Both the position numbers and the translations under genes were made by a program. A stretch of 5,639 nt of DNA from Victivallales bacterium (GTDB lineage Bacteria; Verrucomicrobiota; Lentisphaeria; Oligosphaerales; Oligosphaeraceae), in assembly GCA_900771165.1 (NCBI GenBank), contig CAAGMX010000524.1, forward strand, positions 1-5,639. Reading direction: 5' to 3'. This document shows positions 1-5,639 of the stretch, one piece after another. Below the pieces are notes generated by a model. That model made no database searches, was not told the origin of the DNA, and saw nothing but the letters and a program-made list of their open reading frames with translations. How positions within the stretch are numbered: the stretch's first letter is position 1; each line of letters opens with the position of its first letter.

Positions 1-90
1 CGCCGGGAAATCCCTGTCCAAAATCTTCTCCTGATGCCCTCCATGCTCTTCGGCTCTACTCTCTAGCTCCCCTTTGCCTCCCCCGCTCCT
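1..90. other. Pyrimidine-rich leader upstream of the glycoside hydrolase gene
   Basis: This stretch is rich in C and T, and the bases just before ATG 91 (cccccgctcct) contain no Shine-Dalgarno-like purine run. Translation would therefore have to start by an SD-independent route, which is common in several PVC-group bacteria. No convincing -35/-10 promoter pair is visible. Two plus-strand frames are open from the contig edge: one to TAG at 64-66 and one to TGA at 32-34. Either could be the last codons of an upstream gene, but both are too short to recognise. Confidence 0.4.
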
Positions 91-2475
91 ATGAACCGCT
101 CTCTCCTTCTGTGTCTCCTGGCCCTCTGCCTCCCCGCCTTCTCTGCCGAAATTTCCCTGGGGAAGACCGTACGACTCAGCACCCAGGGAGGGGGGCTGAC
201 CCAATTTTCCTGGAAAGGGCACTCCCTGGTGCCCGCCAACGGGAAGACGGGCACTCTCACGGAGGTGGCTTTTGCCAGCCGCGGAGACACTGCCGTGGAT
301 GGGGAGGCCTTTGGCAAACTGGAGTTTCAAGTGCGTCCTCCTGAGACGCAGGAGGGAGAGGAGCCCAGTCTAGTTTTTCTGGCCCAGGGCACCCAGGCTT
401 TCCGGTGGCTTCTCCTCCAAAAGACGTATACCCTCCAGAAGGATGGCTCCCTCCAGGTGGAGTATACCCTGAAAAATCTAGATGACAAAGCCCATTCCGC
501 GGGACTCTGGGTGCGCTCTCTGCTGCGGGAGGGAGAGGGGGAGGCCCAGCAACCCAACCGGTATTTCTTCGCCCGCCAGGGAGCCCTGGACTCCTTTGTT
601 CACCCCGGACCCGGCGCCCAGGGAGACTTCTTTGTCATGAATCCCACTTCTGGGACGGCGGGGGTGTGCGGCCCCCAGGGGGTGGGCACCTTGGTGTGCC
701 TGCCGGACGACGAGGTGGAGGCCTTCTATTCTTGGCGTTCCGAGTCGGATTCTGTGGCCACCTTGGAGTGGTTCATTCGGGAGGCGGAGATTGAGGGGGG
801 GGCGGAGCGTCAGTTCACTCTCTTTCTCTTGCCTTGCGAGGATGTGCCCGCCCGCCTGGAGGCTGTGGCCCGCCGGACTGCCTTTCCCGGGGAATCTCCC
901 TGCCTCTTCCCCCGAATTCTGGCTGGCGAGATCCCGGAGGGGAGCTACGGATTGCCCCCGGAACCCTCTCTGCCCGTGAGCGAAAAGTACATGGATGTCT
1001 CGGGAAAGCGTCAGTTCTTCCCCTCGGTTCGGGCCGTGCGCTTCCCGGCGGAGACGGATCTTTCCCAGCTGGGGGTCTATGCATGCGCCAATGGGCGGGA
1101 ATGTCTGGATCGCCCCGTGGCTTTCCATAGGGAAACCCTCCCCTCCGGAGAACAGCGAGTCCTCTTTCTGGTGCCTGGCGTGAATCCCAAGGGATTCTAT
1201 TTCACCAAATTCCAGGATGGATACGCCTATGATGACCAGGGGCTCCTCCTGGGGGAGGAGGAGTTCCATTTCCGCTTCTGCCTGGACATCCCCCAGGAAG
1301 AACCCCCGCGGTTGACCCCCCGGGGAAAATGGCTCCTGGAACAGGGGCCGCAGCTCCTCGTCAACGGGGATGTGGAACTGGCCTCCTGGGAGGATCCCGC
1401 CTGGCCCTGGGGCTTCCCCTGGAGCCAGGAGCTCCGCTCCAGCCGGGGAATGTTCTTCTGGGAGGAGAACGGCAGCTTCGATGGCTCCCGGTGCCTCCGC
1501 CTGCAACTGCCGGAAGGCTCCCCCTTCTGGGCAATCTGGCCGGTCCATTTCCGCCCGGAGCCCGGCGTCAAATACACCGCCTCCTGCTATGCCATGGCCG
1601 AAAATCCCGACCAGGACTGGGCGGTGGTCCAGGTGATTCAGCTGAATGGGGAAGGCAAGCATCTCCGGGAGCGCAATGTCCATCTCCAGCATGACAAAGT
1701 GGCCTTCCCCTGGAAAAAGCTGGAACAGTCCTTCTTTGTGGAGGAGGACATAAAGACCGCCGCCTTGGAGTTCTCCACGCTGCGCTGTCCTACGACGAGT
1801 CTTTCCATGGATAAGCTTAGCGTGGTGCCCGAGGATTTCACCTATGTGAAGCGGGAGCGAAAGGAGTTGCTTCGGGAGGAGCTCATGGGGAGCCGCAATC
1901 CCCATGTGGAGATCATCGAGCATTTGGATGACTCTGTGGAAACGCCCCATGAGACTTGGCTGGCGGATCCCGCCCAGCCCCTGACAGGCGTCCTCTATCT
2001 CCCTCTGGCCAGCACCCGCACGGTCCAGACTCCCTTCCGGCGCACGATTCTGGAGATGGCCCAGAGAATGCCTCTGGAATATCAGTATATCCCACTCTTC
2101 CGGAAGGTGTTGCGTTTTGAGCACGGCTGGGATGTGACCTTTGGGGACTCCTTGGAGGAATACACCATGGAGTGCCTTCCAGGTTCAGGAGACCCCCCGG
2201 GTGATCTTGGTCCAGGCCATCGATTTCCAGACCATGGCGCAGCCGGCATTCGTGGAGGAACTCCTCCGCTTCCGACAGGAAGGGGCCAATCTCCTCTTCC
2301 TGGGATGCCAGAATGTCCCCCCATCTCTCTTAGGGGAGGAAACCCCGTTGCCCTCCTCCTGGACGACCCTCCCCCAAATGCGTACCCTTCCCGAAAGCCT
2401 GCGGCGGGAGGGATTGCGGGGATACCGAAGCCCAGAGGGTCGATGGAGCGTCTGCTTCCAGCCTGCCGAGGATGA
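91..2475 (+). CDS. N-terminal part of a secreted GH42-like multidomain protein (frame-disrupted)
   Basis: The start is ATG 91: it is the first start after an in-frame TAG at 64-66, and a signal peptide begins directly with it (MNRS, a Leu/Cys-rich core, then PAFSAE). Type I signal peptidase cleavage is expected near residues 18-19. A C lies in the core (LALC), but it is a poor lipobox. Residues about 20-275 look all-beta, resembling galactose-mutarotase-like or other large sandwich domains. Residues about 420-581 resemble a CBM4/9-type galactose-binding fold. From residue 631 (LTGVLYLPLAS) an alpha/beta GATase-like domain starts but is not finished in this frame. Protein-like sequence ends near residues 696-703. 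The remaining ~90 codons to the stop at 2473-2475 are Gly/Pro/Arg-rich noise created by the frame change. The natural continuation is the frame ending at 5431. Secretion is well supported; the substrate is unknown. Confidence 0.85.
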   Translation: MNRSLLLCLLALCLPAFSAEISLGKTVRLSTQGGGLTQFSWKGHSLVPANGKTGTLTEVAFASRGDTAVDGEAFGKLEFQVRPPETQEGEEPSLVFLAQGTQAFRWLLLQKTYTLQKDGSLQVEYTLKNLDDKAHSAGLWVRSLLREGEGEAQQPNRYFFARQGALDSFVHPGPGAQGDFFVMNPTSGTAGVCGPQGVGTLVCLPDDEVEAFYSWRSESDSVATLEWFIREAEIEGGAERQFTLFLLPCEDVPARLEAVARRTAFPGESPCLFPRILAGEIPEGSYGLPPEPSLPVSEKYMDVSGKRQFFPSVRAVRFPAETDLSQLGVYACANGRECLDRPVAFHRETLPSGEQRVLFLVPGVNPKGFYFTKFQDGYAYDDQGLLLGEEEFHFRFCLDIPQEEPPRLTPRGKWLLEQGPQLLVNGDVELASWEDPAWPWGFPWSQELRSSRGMFFWEENGSFDGSRCLRLQLPEGSPFWAIWPVHFRPEPGVKYTASCYAMAENPDQDWAVVQVIQLNGEGKHLRERNVHLQHDKVAFPWKKLEQSFFVEEDIKTAALEFSTLRCPTTSLSMDKLSVVPEDFTYVKRERKELLREELMGSRNPHVEIIEHLDDSVETPHETWLADPAQPLTGVLYLPLASTRTVQTPFRRTILEMAQRMPLEYQYIPLFRKVLRFEHGWDVTFGDSLEEYTMECLPGSGDPPGDLGPGHRFPDHGAAGIRGGTPPLPTGRGQSPLPGMPECPPISLRGGNPVALLLDDPPPNAYPSRKPAAGGIAGIPKPRGSMERLLPACRG
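1348..1833 (+). other. CBM4/9-like carbohydrate-binding (galactose-binding fold) domain
   Basis: Residues about 420-581 begin with QLLVNGDVEL followed by a Trp-rich stretch (SWEDPAWPWGFPW). This matches the usual opening of CBM4/9-type sandwiches, in which an N-G-D/G-F/V-E motif leads into the first strand. SFDGSRCLRL then matches the usual S-x-x-G-x-x-x-L-x-L second motif, and the domain closes with SMDKLSVVPE, the typical final strand (x-D-x-[VLI]-x-[VL]). Many exposed aromatics (W, F, Y) fit glycan binding. Its place ahead of the catalytic barrel fits a targeting module. The family is assigned by motif reading, so a related jelly-roll family is possible. Confidence 0.6.
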
Positions 2476-2620
2476 ATGGTATCTTCTTCCCAAATTCTTT
2501 GCCTGCGTCCCCCAGGAGCAAGTGAACCAAAATGTCCCCTCCCTCTGGGGACGGGACTTCCCCTACTGGGAATATCTCCATCTCCAAACCCTGAAGCTCC
2601 TCCGGGGGTTGGCGGAAATC
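1981..2620 (+). other. Glutamine-amidotransferase-like alpha/beta domain, split by the frame change
   Basis: A buried strand (GVLYLPLAS) is followed by a helix (RRTILEMAQRM), a second segment (YIPLFRKVLRFEHGWDVTF) and, after the phase change, a strand (RVILVQAIDF), a helix (AFVEELLRFRQEGA) and a strand (NLLFLG). This alternation is what a flavodoxin/GATase-like fold gives. The later FPYWEYLHLQTLKLLRGLAEIP resembles the W-E-Y helix that closes this domain in large PVC-type glycosidases. A cysteine follows the strand (LGCQN), but I see no convincing GATase catalytic triad, so the role is probably structural. Neither open frame alone encodes a whole domain; together they do, which is the main evidence that they are one gene. 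Confidence 0.55.
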
Positions 2621-5431
2621 CCCCTGCCTGCCCGCTTGGAAGCCTGCCGGGAGGAGGAAGTGACGGTGGCGGCCCGGGAGCCCATGGCGGCCCGGCTGCG
2701 GGTGCGCATCCAGAATCTCCATCGGGTGACCGAGAAGGAGTACACCCAGGAACTCTCCCTGAAGGCAGGGGAGCAGCCAATCATCCTCTCCCGGGAGGGA
2801 TTGCCTGGGGGACGCCATGTGGCTCATCTCTTTCTGGAGGATCAGGAGGGCAAGGGGCTGGATTGCGGCGCCACCGCCTTCTCTCTCCCGGAAACCCACC
2901 CTCTGACCCTAAGCTTCTCCCATGAAGACCGCATCTACCAGCCCGGCGAGGAAGTGGAGATTTCCTTTGCCTGTCCCCCATGGCCGGAAAAGGGCCGTCT
3001 GACGGTGCGGATCACCGATGTGGAGGGGCGTCTTTTGCAGGAGGAAACTCTGGTTCCCCAGGAGAAGGCCTCCTTGACCTTCCTTCCTCCCCGGCCCCTG
3101 AGCCGGCTCTATCGGGTGGATGCCCTCCTCCAGGAAGGGGAAGCCCCCCGCAGCAATGCCTATGGCGAGTTTGCTCTCCGGATTCTCAAGGATCCCCGAC
3201 GCATGGACGCCCTGGTCTGGCTGGGATACTATCCCATGGTGAAAACCCTCCGGGAGCTGGGCTTCACCCATCAGATGGTGAATCTCCAGCAGGATATGGA
3301 AACCATGGGCATGCTCCACGCCCTGGCGGATGTGGGGCTCCAGATGGTGGCCACCCGGGCCGGACAGTTGGATGTGCCTCATGAATCCGAATTGCGCTAC
3401 CGGGGAGACATCCCCTCCGATCCCGTCCGCAATCCCTGCTACTCCGACCCGGAATTCCTCCAGGGCCTCCATACCCGCATCCGCACCCGGATGGAACAAC
3501 AGCACTACGCCTTCTATGGCATCACCCTCCAGGAGATCGCCGACGAGGCCTATCTGGGACGCAGCGTCTGCTACAGCCCCTTCTGCCTGGAGGGCTTCCG
3601 CCAGCGGCTCCAGGAGGAATATGGCACCCTGGATGCCCTGAACCAGGAGTGGGAGACCTCCTTCCGCCGGTGGGAGGAGGTGGTGCCCTGCCAGTTGGAG
3701 GAACTCCCCGCCTCCGAGAATCTCAGCCGCTGGCTGGACCACAAGCTCTTCATGACCGCCCTCTACGCCAAAAACTGGGTGGGAGGCACCCGGGAGGCCA
3801 TTCGCCAGGCTGTGCCGGGAAGCCAGGCCGGACTCTCCGGAACCCAGATTCCCGGGCTTAGCTACGACTGGGCCCAGCTGATGAAGTACATCGACTGCCT
3901 CTCCTTCTACGGCGGCATCCAGAGAAAACTGGTCCACGATCTGTCGAAACCCGGTTTCGTGGCGGGAGAATGGACCGGATATTGCCTGGCCTACCAGGTG
4001 AATGAATTCGACCAAAAGGCACGGCTGTGGGACAATCTCTTCCTGGGTTCCAATTTCTCCAGCATCTTCATGGGCCACGGAATGCACGGGGATCTCTCCC
4101 CCAATCCCAATATGAAGCTCTACAGCCAGGGCCTGAAGGAAATTCGGAAAGGGGCGGACTGCCTGGTGCTCTCCGCCCAGGAGATCTTCAAGGAAGTGGG
4201 GGTCCTCTACTCCCAGCCCTCCCTTTTTGCGGCCATGGGAACCCTGGGAGCCAATGTGTGGCACAACAGCCAGACCGGCTGGGCCGCCCTCCTCTCCGAT
4301 TTGAAGCAGCCCTTCCGCTATGTCACCTACGAACAGCTGGAGGAGGGGGTGCCCGAGGGGCTGAAGGTCTTGGTCCTTCCCTGCACTTTGTCCCTCTCCC
4401 GTCGCGCCCTGGAGCATTTGCAGAGATTCGTGGAGGAGGGAGGCACTCTTCTGGCGGATTTCGCACCTGCGGTGGCGGACGAGCACGGAAAGTTCCAGCG
4501 TCGCCTGGAGGCGGAGAGTCTCTTTGGCGTGGATCGCTCCCAAAGCACCCGGGATCTGGTGGAGTTCTCCCTGGACAGCTGGGGAAGCTGCACCCTGCGC
4601 TACGGGGAGGGGGCACTCCGTCTTCAGGAAGCCCAGGCCGGGGAAACCGCTCCCGACGGCACCCCCGTCCTCCTGGTCCGCACTCTCGGACAGGGACGGG
4701 TCTGTCTCCTGAATCTCCTCCTCACGGGCTATCAGGAAATCCAGCTGGGCGGTGTGGGCGGAGAACTCCTCGCCACCAAGAGCGGAAATGCCGCCTTCTG
4801 CCGGAGAATCCGGGAATGGATGGACGGGGAACTCCAGAAGGCCGGCGTCTCCCCCAGAGTCCAGGCAACCCTCACGGAGAATGGCGAACTTTATCCCGCC
4901 CATACCACCCTCCGACAAGATGGGGAAAATCTCCTCTTCGGCATGGTGAAGCCCGTGACGGACAACGGCACCGGAAAATACCCCATGCTCTTCCAGGACA
5001 CCCCGGAGGAGGAGGTGAGGGTGGAACTTCCTGTGGAGGGCTTCCTCTACGATGTGAGGAAGGGCGCCTTCCTGGGTGAGGGAAAAACCTTCACCGCCAA
5101 GCTGGTGCCTGGAGACGCCCTCCTGGTGTCCATTCTTTCCCGCAAGCCCGAGGGACTCTCTCTCCAGGCGCCAGAGGGCATCCGCCCCGGCGAGACGGTG
5201 GAACTTCCCTGCCGTCTGGAGGGCGGCGAGGGGCCCCAGGTCTTCCGCCTGGAAGTGGTGGATCCCCAGGGCAACGCCCGGGAGGAATATCAGCAGGTCC
5301 TCCGGGGCGAAGACGCCCAGGCGGAATTCACCTTCGCCTTCGCCCTCAATGACCCCAAGGGCACCTGGACACTCACAGTGACCAACGTCAATACCGGGTT
5401 GCAGGCCTCCAGGGAACTTCTGCTGGAATAG
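2141..5431 (+). CDS. C-terminal catalytic part of a GH42-like glycoside hydrolase (trimerisation domain-containing)
   Basis: The frame is open from 2138. TTG 2141 and ATG 2234 are possible starts, but neither has a ribosome binding site or signal peptide, so this is best read as the continuation of the gene from 91. In repaired numbering, two beta sandwiches (about 857-1035) precede a (beta/alpha)8 barrel (about 1037-1357). The barrel carries RNPCYSDPEF, then IADEAYLG with E1152 as proposed acid/base, then CYSPFC and the GH42-typical LQEEYGTLDALNQEWETSF, then FVAGEWTGY with E1293 as proposed nucleophile. A GH42 trimerisation-type alpha/beta domain (about 1358-1480, with LKVLVLPCTLSLS and GGTLLADFAP) follows, then beta regions and a C-terminal Ig-like sandwich (about 1687-1779). 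The expected role is extracytoplasmic hydrolysis of a beta-galactoside or related glycan. The barrel class is well supported; the exact specificity is not. Confidence 0.85.
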   Translation: MGTPWRNTPWSAFQVQETPRVILVQAIDFQTMAQPAFVEELLRFRQEGANLLFLGCQNVPPSLLGEETPLPSSWTTLPQMRTLPESLRREGLRGYRSPEGRWSVCFQPAEDEWYLLPKFFACVPQEQVNQNVPSLWGRDFPYWEYLHLQTLKLLRGLAEIPLPARLEACREEEVTVAAREPMAARLRVRIQNLHRVTEKEYTQELSLKAGEQPIILSREGLPGGRHVAHLFLEDQEGKGLDCGATAFSLPETHPLTLSFSHEDRIYQPGEEVEISFACPPWPEKGRLTVRITDVEGRLLQEETLVPQEKASLTFLPPRPLSRLYRVDALLQEGEAPRSNAYGEFALRILKDPRRMDALVWLGYYPMVKTLRELGFTHQMVNLQQDMETMGMLHALADVGLQMVATRAGQLDVPHESELRYRGDIPSDPVRNPCYSDPEFLQGLHTRIRTRMEQQHYAFYGITLQEIADEAYLGRSVCYSPFCLEGFRQRLQEEYGTLDALNQEWETSFRRWEEVVPCQLEELPASENLSRWLDHKLFMTALYAKNWVGGTREAIRQAVPGSQAGLSGTQIPGLSYDWAQLMKYIDCLSFYGGIQRKLVHDLSKPGFVAGEWTGYCLAYQVNEFDQKARLWDNLFLGSNFSSIFMGHGMHGDLSPNPNMKLYSQGLKEIRKGADCLVLSAQEIFKEVGVLYSQPSLFAAMGTLGANVWHNSQTGWAALLSDLKQPFRYVTYEQLEEGVPEGLKVLVLPCTLSLSRRALEHLQRFVEEGGTLLADFAPAVADEHGKFQRRLEAESLFGVDRSQSTRDLVEFSLDSWGSCTLRYGEGALRLQEAQAGETAPDGTPVLLVRTLGQGRVCLLNLLLTGYQEIQLGGVGGELLATKSGNAAFCRRIREWMDGELQKAGVSPRVQATLTENGELYPAHTTLRQDGENLLFGMVKPVTDNGTGKYPMLFQDTPEEEVRVELPVEGFLYDVRKGAFLGEGKTFTAKLVPGDALLVSILSRKPEGLSLQAPEGIRPGETVELPCRLEGGEGPQVFRLEVVDPQGNAREEYQQVLRGEDAQAEFTFAFALNDPKGTWTLTVTNVNTGLQASRELLLE
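2193..2198 (+). other. Probable single-base frame disruption at a C6 run
   Basis: Upstream of here the coding sequence is read in the phase of ATG 91; from here it is read one base later. Reading five instead of six C joins the frames as ...ECLPGSGD-PRVILVQAID... with no stop, giving one protein of 1779 residues. The shift must lie after TGA 2135-2137, the last stop in the downstream frame, and before about 2225, where the upstream frame is clearly nonsense. An alternative crossover is one skipped C at 2179 (CTT C CAG). The homopolymer is preferred because single-base gains are commonest in such runs. No Shine-Dalgarno-like stimulator or clear downstream pseudoknot was seen that would suggest programmed frameshifting. 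Confidence 0.65.
3200..4160 (+). other. GH42-like (beta/alpha)8 catalytic barrel
   Basis: The barrel starts at MDALVWLGYYPMVKTLRELGF and ends near SNFSSIFMGHGMHGD. From memory, Thermus A4 beta-galactosidase has acid/base E141 and zinc-binding Cys106, 150, 152 and 155. Here the Cys of RNPCY is 36 residues before E1152 (35 there), and the first Cys of CYSPFC is 8 residues after it (9 there). This spacing match supports both the family and E1152. The residue before the acid/base is Asp (ADE) rather than the usual Asn (NE). The nucleophile E1293 lies 141 residues downstream, shorter than the ~171 in A4, so this assignment is less sure. Confidence 0.75.
4163..4530 (+). other. GH42 trimerisation-type alpha/beta domain
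   Basis: After the barrel, EVGVLYSQPSLFAA, the helix following it, the strand YVTYEQLEEGVPEGLKVLVLPCTLSLS, the helix RRALEHLQRFVEEGG and the strand TLLADFAPAVADEHG follow the pattern of the beta-galactosidase trimerisation domain (Pfam Glyco_hydro_42M type). In GH42 enzymes it builds the oligomer and lacks amidotransferase activity. This protein therefore appears to carry two domains of this general fold, one before and one after the barrel. Confidence 0.7.
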
Positions 5432-5439
5432 AAGTCGTC

Positions 5440-5480
5440 ACGGCCTCCTCCTCCTGGAATGTGGGGGGGAGGAAGGCCGT
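5440..5480 (+). terminator. Strong hairpin just after the glycoside hydrolase stop codon
   Basis: The left arm 5440-5454 pairs with the right arm 5465-5480: seven pairs (ACGGCCT with AGGCCGT), one bulged A at 5473, then eight more pairs including one G-U, around a ten-base loop. It lies 8 bases beyond the TAG at 5429-5431. The following bases (ccctgtcccttcccc) have no T tract, so it is either a non-canonical terminator or an RNA 3'-end stabiliser. Confidence 0.55.
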
Positions 5481-5507
5481 CCCTGTCCCTTCCCCGAAGT
5501 CTGTGCC

Positions 5508-5554
5508 CCTTCAGAGCCGTCTTGCCTCGGAGCCTGGGAGAGGCATTCTGAAGG
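5508..5554. terminator. Second intergenic hairpin, possibly a bidirectional terminator
   Basis: An eight-base perfect stem, CCTTCAGA (5508-5515) with TCTGAAGG (5547-5554), encloses a six-base inner stem, TGCCTC (5523-5528) with GAGGCA (5540-5545). It lies between the plus-strand stop and the apparent end of a minus-strand gene, where a shared terminator would be expected. A T-rich stretch (TTATTTTT, 5576-5583) occurs, but 21 bases downstream, too far for a standard intrinsic terminator, and it doubles as the last codons of the minus-strand frame. Confidence 0.4.
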
Positions 5555-5575
5555 AGTCGTTTAGGGGCGAGGGGG

Positions 5576-5618
5576 TTATTTTTCGAAGACTTGCGCCACC
5601 TTCTTCAGCAGTTGGGGG
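5576..5618 (-). CDS. C-terminal end of a convergent minus-strand gene (partial, cut by contig end)
   Basis: Read on the minus strand, the bases before TAA (5576-5578) encode PQLLKKVAQVFEK, an amphipathic, helix-like ending with GC-rich codon choice except in the last few codons (GAA AAA TAA). This looks like a natural protein C-terminus, but thirteen residues are too few for a family call. The convergent layout with a hairpin in between supports it. The genomic part stops at 5618, because the following bases are adapter sequence. It could be a chance open frame. Confidence 0.35.
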
Positions 5619-5639
5619 AGATCGGAAGAGCGTCGTGTA
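5619..5639. other. Illumina TruSeq adapter remnant (non-genomic)
   Basis: The last 21 bases begin AGATCGGAAGAGC and continue GTCGTGTA, identical to the start of the standard Illumina TruSeq read-2 trimming adapter. They end exactly at the contig edge, as expected for untrimmed adapter carried into an assembly. The first base or two could also be genomic by coincidence. Confidence 0.95.

Noticed and set aside
1..66. Tail of an upstream gene read to TAG 64-66 or TGA 32-34
   Set aside because: Two frames are open from the edge and neither short peptide is recognisable, so no separate gene call is justified.
478..2124. A 548-residue minus-strand open frame
   Set aside because: It is the same kind of antisense shadow, lying opposite the signal-peptide-bearing sense frame. 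It opens because TTA, CTA and TCA codons are rare, not because of protein-like content.
2141..2200. The second open frame as an independent gene starting at TTG 2141 or ATG 2234
   Set aside because: There is no ribosome binding site or signal peptide, and the start would fall in the middle of a folded domain. A split single gene explains the data better.
2173..2200. Programmed +1 frameshifting site
   Set aside because: CTT C and C6 are conceivable slip sites, but there is no nearby stop or rare codon in the zero frame to induce pausing, no SD-like stimulator and no evident pseudoknot.
2199..2475. The end of the first open frame as genuine protein
   Set aside because: It is Gly/Pro/Arg-rich and unlike the preceding sequence, while the neighbouring phase encodes a regular alpha/beta fold over the same bases.
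2082..2780. A minus-strand open frame across the frame break, possibly a separate gene
   Set aside because: Its product is a low-complexity Pro/Gly/Ser/Arg string typical of off-frame reading of GC-rich DNA.
2909..4918. A 669-residue minus-strand open frame
   Set aside because: It is the codon-aligned antisense shadow of the catalytic barrel region, with biased Gly/Glu/His/Leu composition and no recognisable motifs. The sense frame has clear GH42 motifs.
5576..5583. TTATTTTT as the T tract of an intrinsic terminator for the plus strand
   Set aside because: It starts 21 bases beyond the second hairpin, too far away, and it is better explained as the stop and last codons of a minus-strand gene.

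Overview
The window is a GC-rich (roughly 60% by eye) contig from a bacterium that uses few TTA, CTA and TCA codons. It is almost filled by one very large plus-strand gene for a secreted, multidomain glycoside hydrolase related to family GH42 (beta-galactosidase, clan GH-A). Proteins that join a signal peptide, a carbohydrate-binding sandwich, glutamine-amidotransferase-like folds and a GH42-like barrel are familiar from polysaccharide-degrading members of the PVC group (Verrucomicrobiota, Lentisphaerota, Kiritimatiellota, Planctomycetota). That placement is inferred from protein style and the lack of a Shine-Dalgarno sequence, not from a marker gene.

Layout. Bases 1-90 are a pyrimidine-rich leader, perhaps with the end of an upstream gene. 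Coding starts at ATG 91 with a signal peptide and runs in one frame to about 2175-2198. The protein-like sequence then continues one base out of phase, to the stop at 5429-5431. Removing a single base, most simply one C of the C6 run at 2193-2198, restores one uninterrupted reading frame of 1779 residues. The break falls inside one predicted alpha/beta domain, so the two open frames (91-2475 and 2141-5431) are best read as halves of one gene. The out-of-frame end of the first (about 2199-2475) is not real protein. Whether the extra base is a sequencing or assembly error, a true inactivating mutation or something regulated cannot be decided from this sequence.

Domain order in the repaired protein: signal peptide (1-19), N-terminal beta sandwich (about 20-275), linker/beta region, CBM4/9-like galactose-binding fold (about 420-581), first GATase-like alpha/beta domain (about 631-843), two beta sandwiches (about 857-937 and 937-1035), GH42-like (beta/alpha)8 barrel (about 1037-1357, proposed acid/base E1152 and nucleophile E1293), GH42 trimerisation-type domain (about 1358-1480), further beta structure, and a C-terminal Ig-like sandwich (about 1687-1779). 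The likely role is extracytoplasmic cleavage of a galactoside or related plant or host glycan. The exact substrate is unknown.

Downstream, a strong hairpin sits 8 bases after the stop, followed by a second hairpin. Next comes what looks like the last 13-14 codons of a convergent minus-strand gene. The final 21 bases (5619-5639) match the Illumina TruSeq adapter and are not genomic. No mobile element, RNA gene, CRISPR array or clearly new biological system was found.
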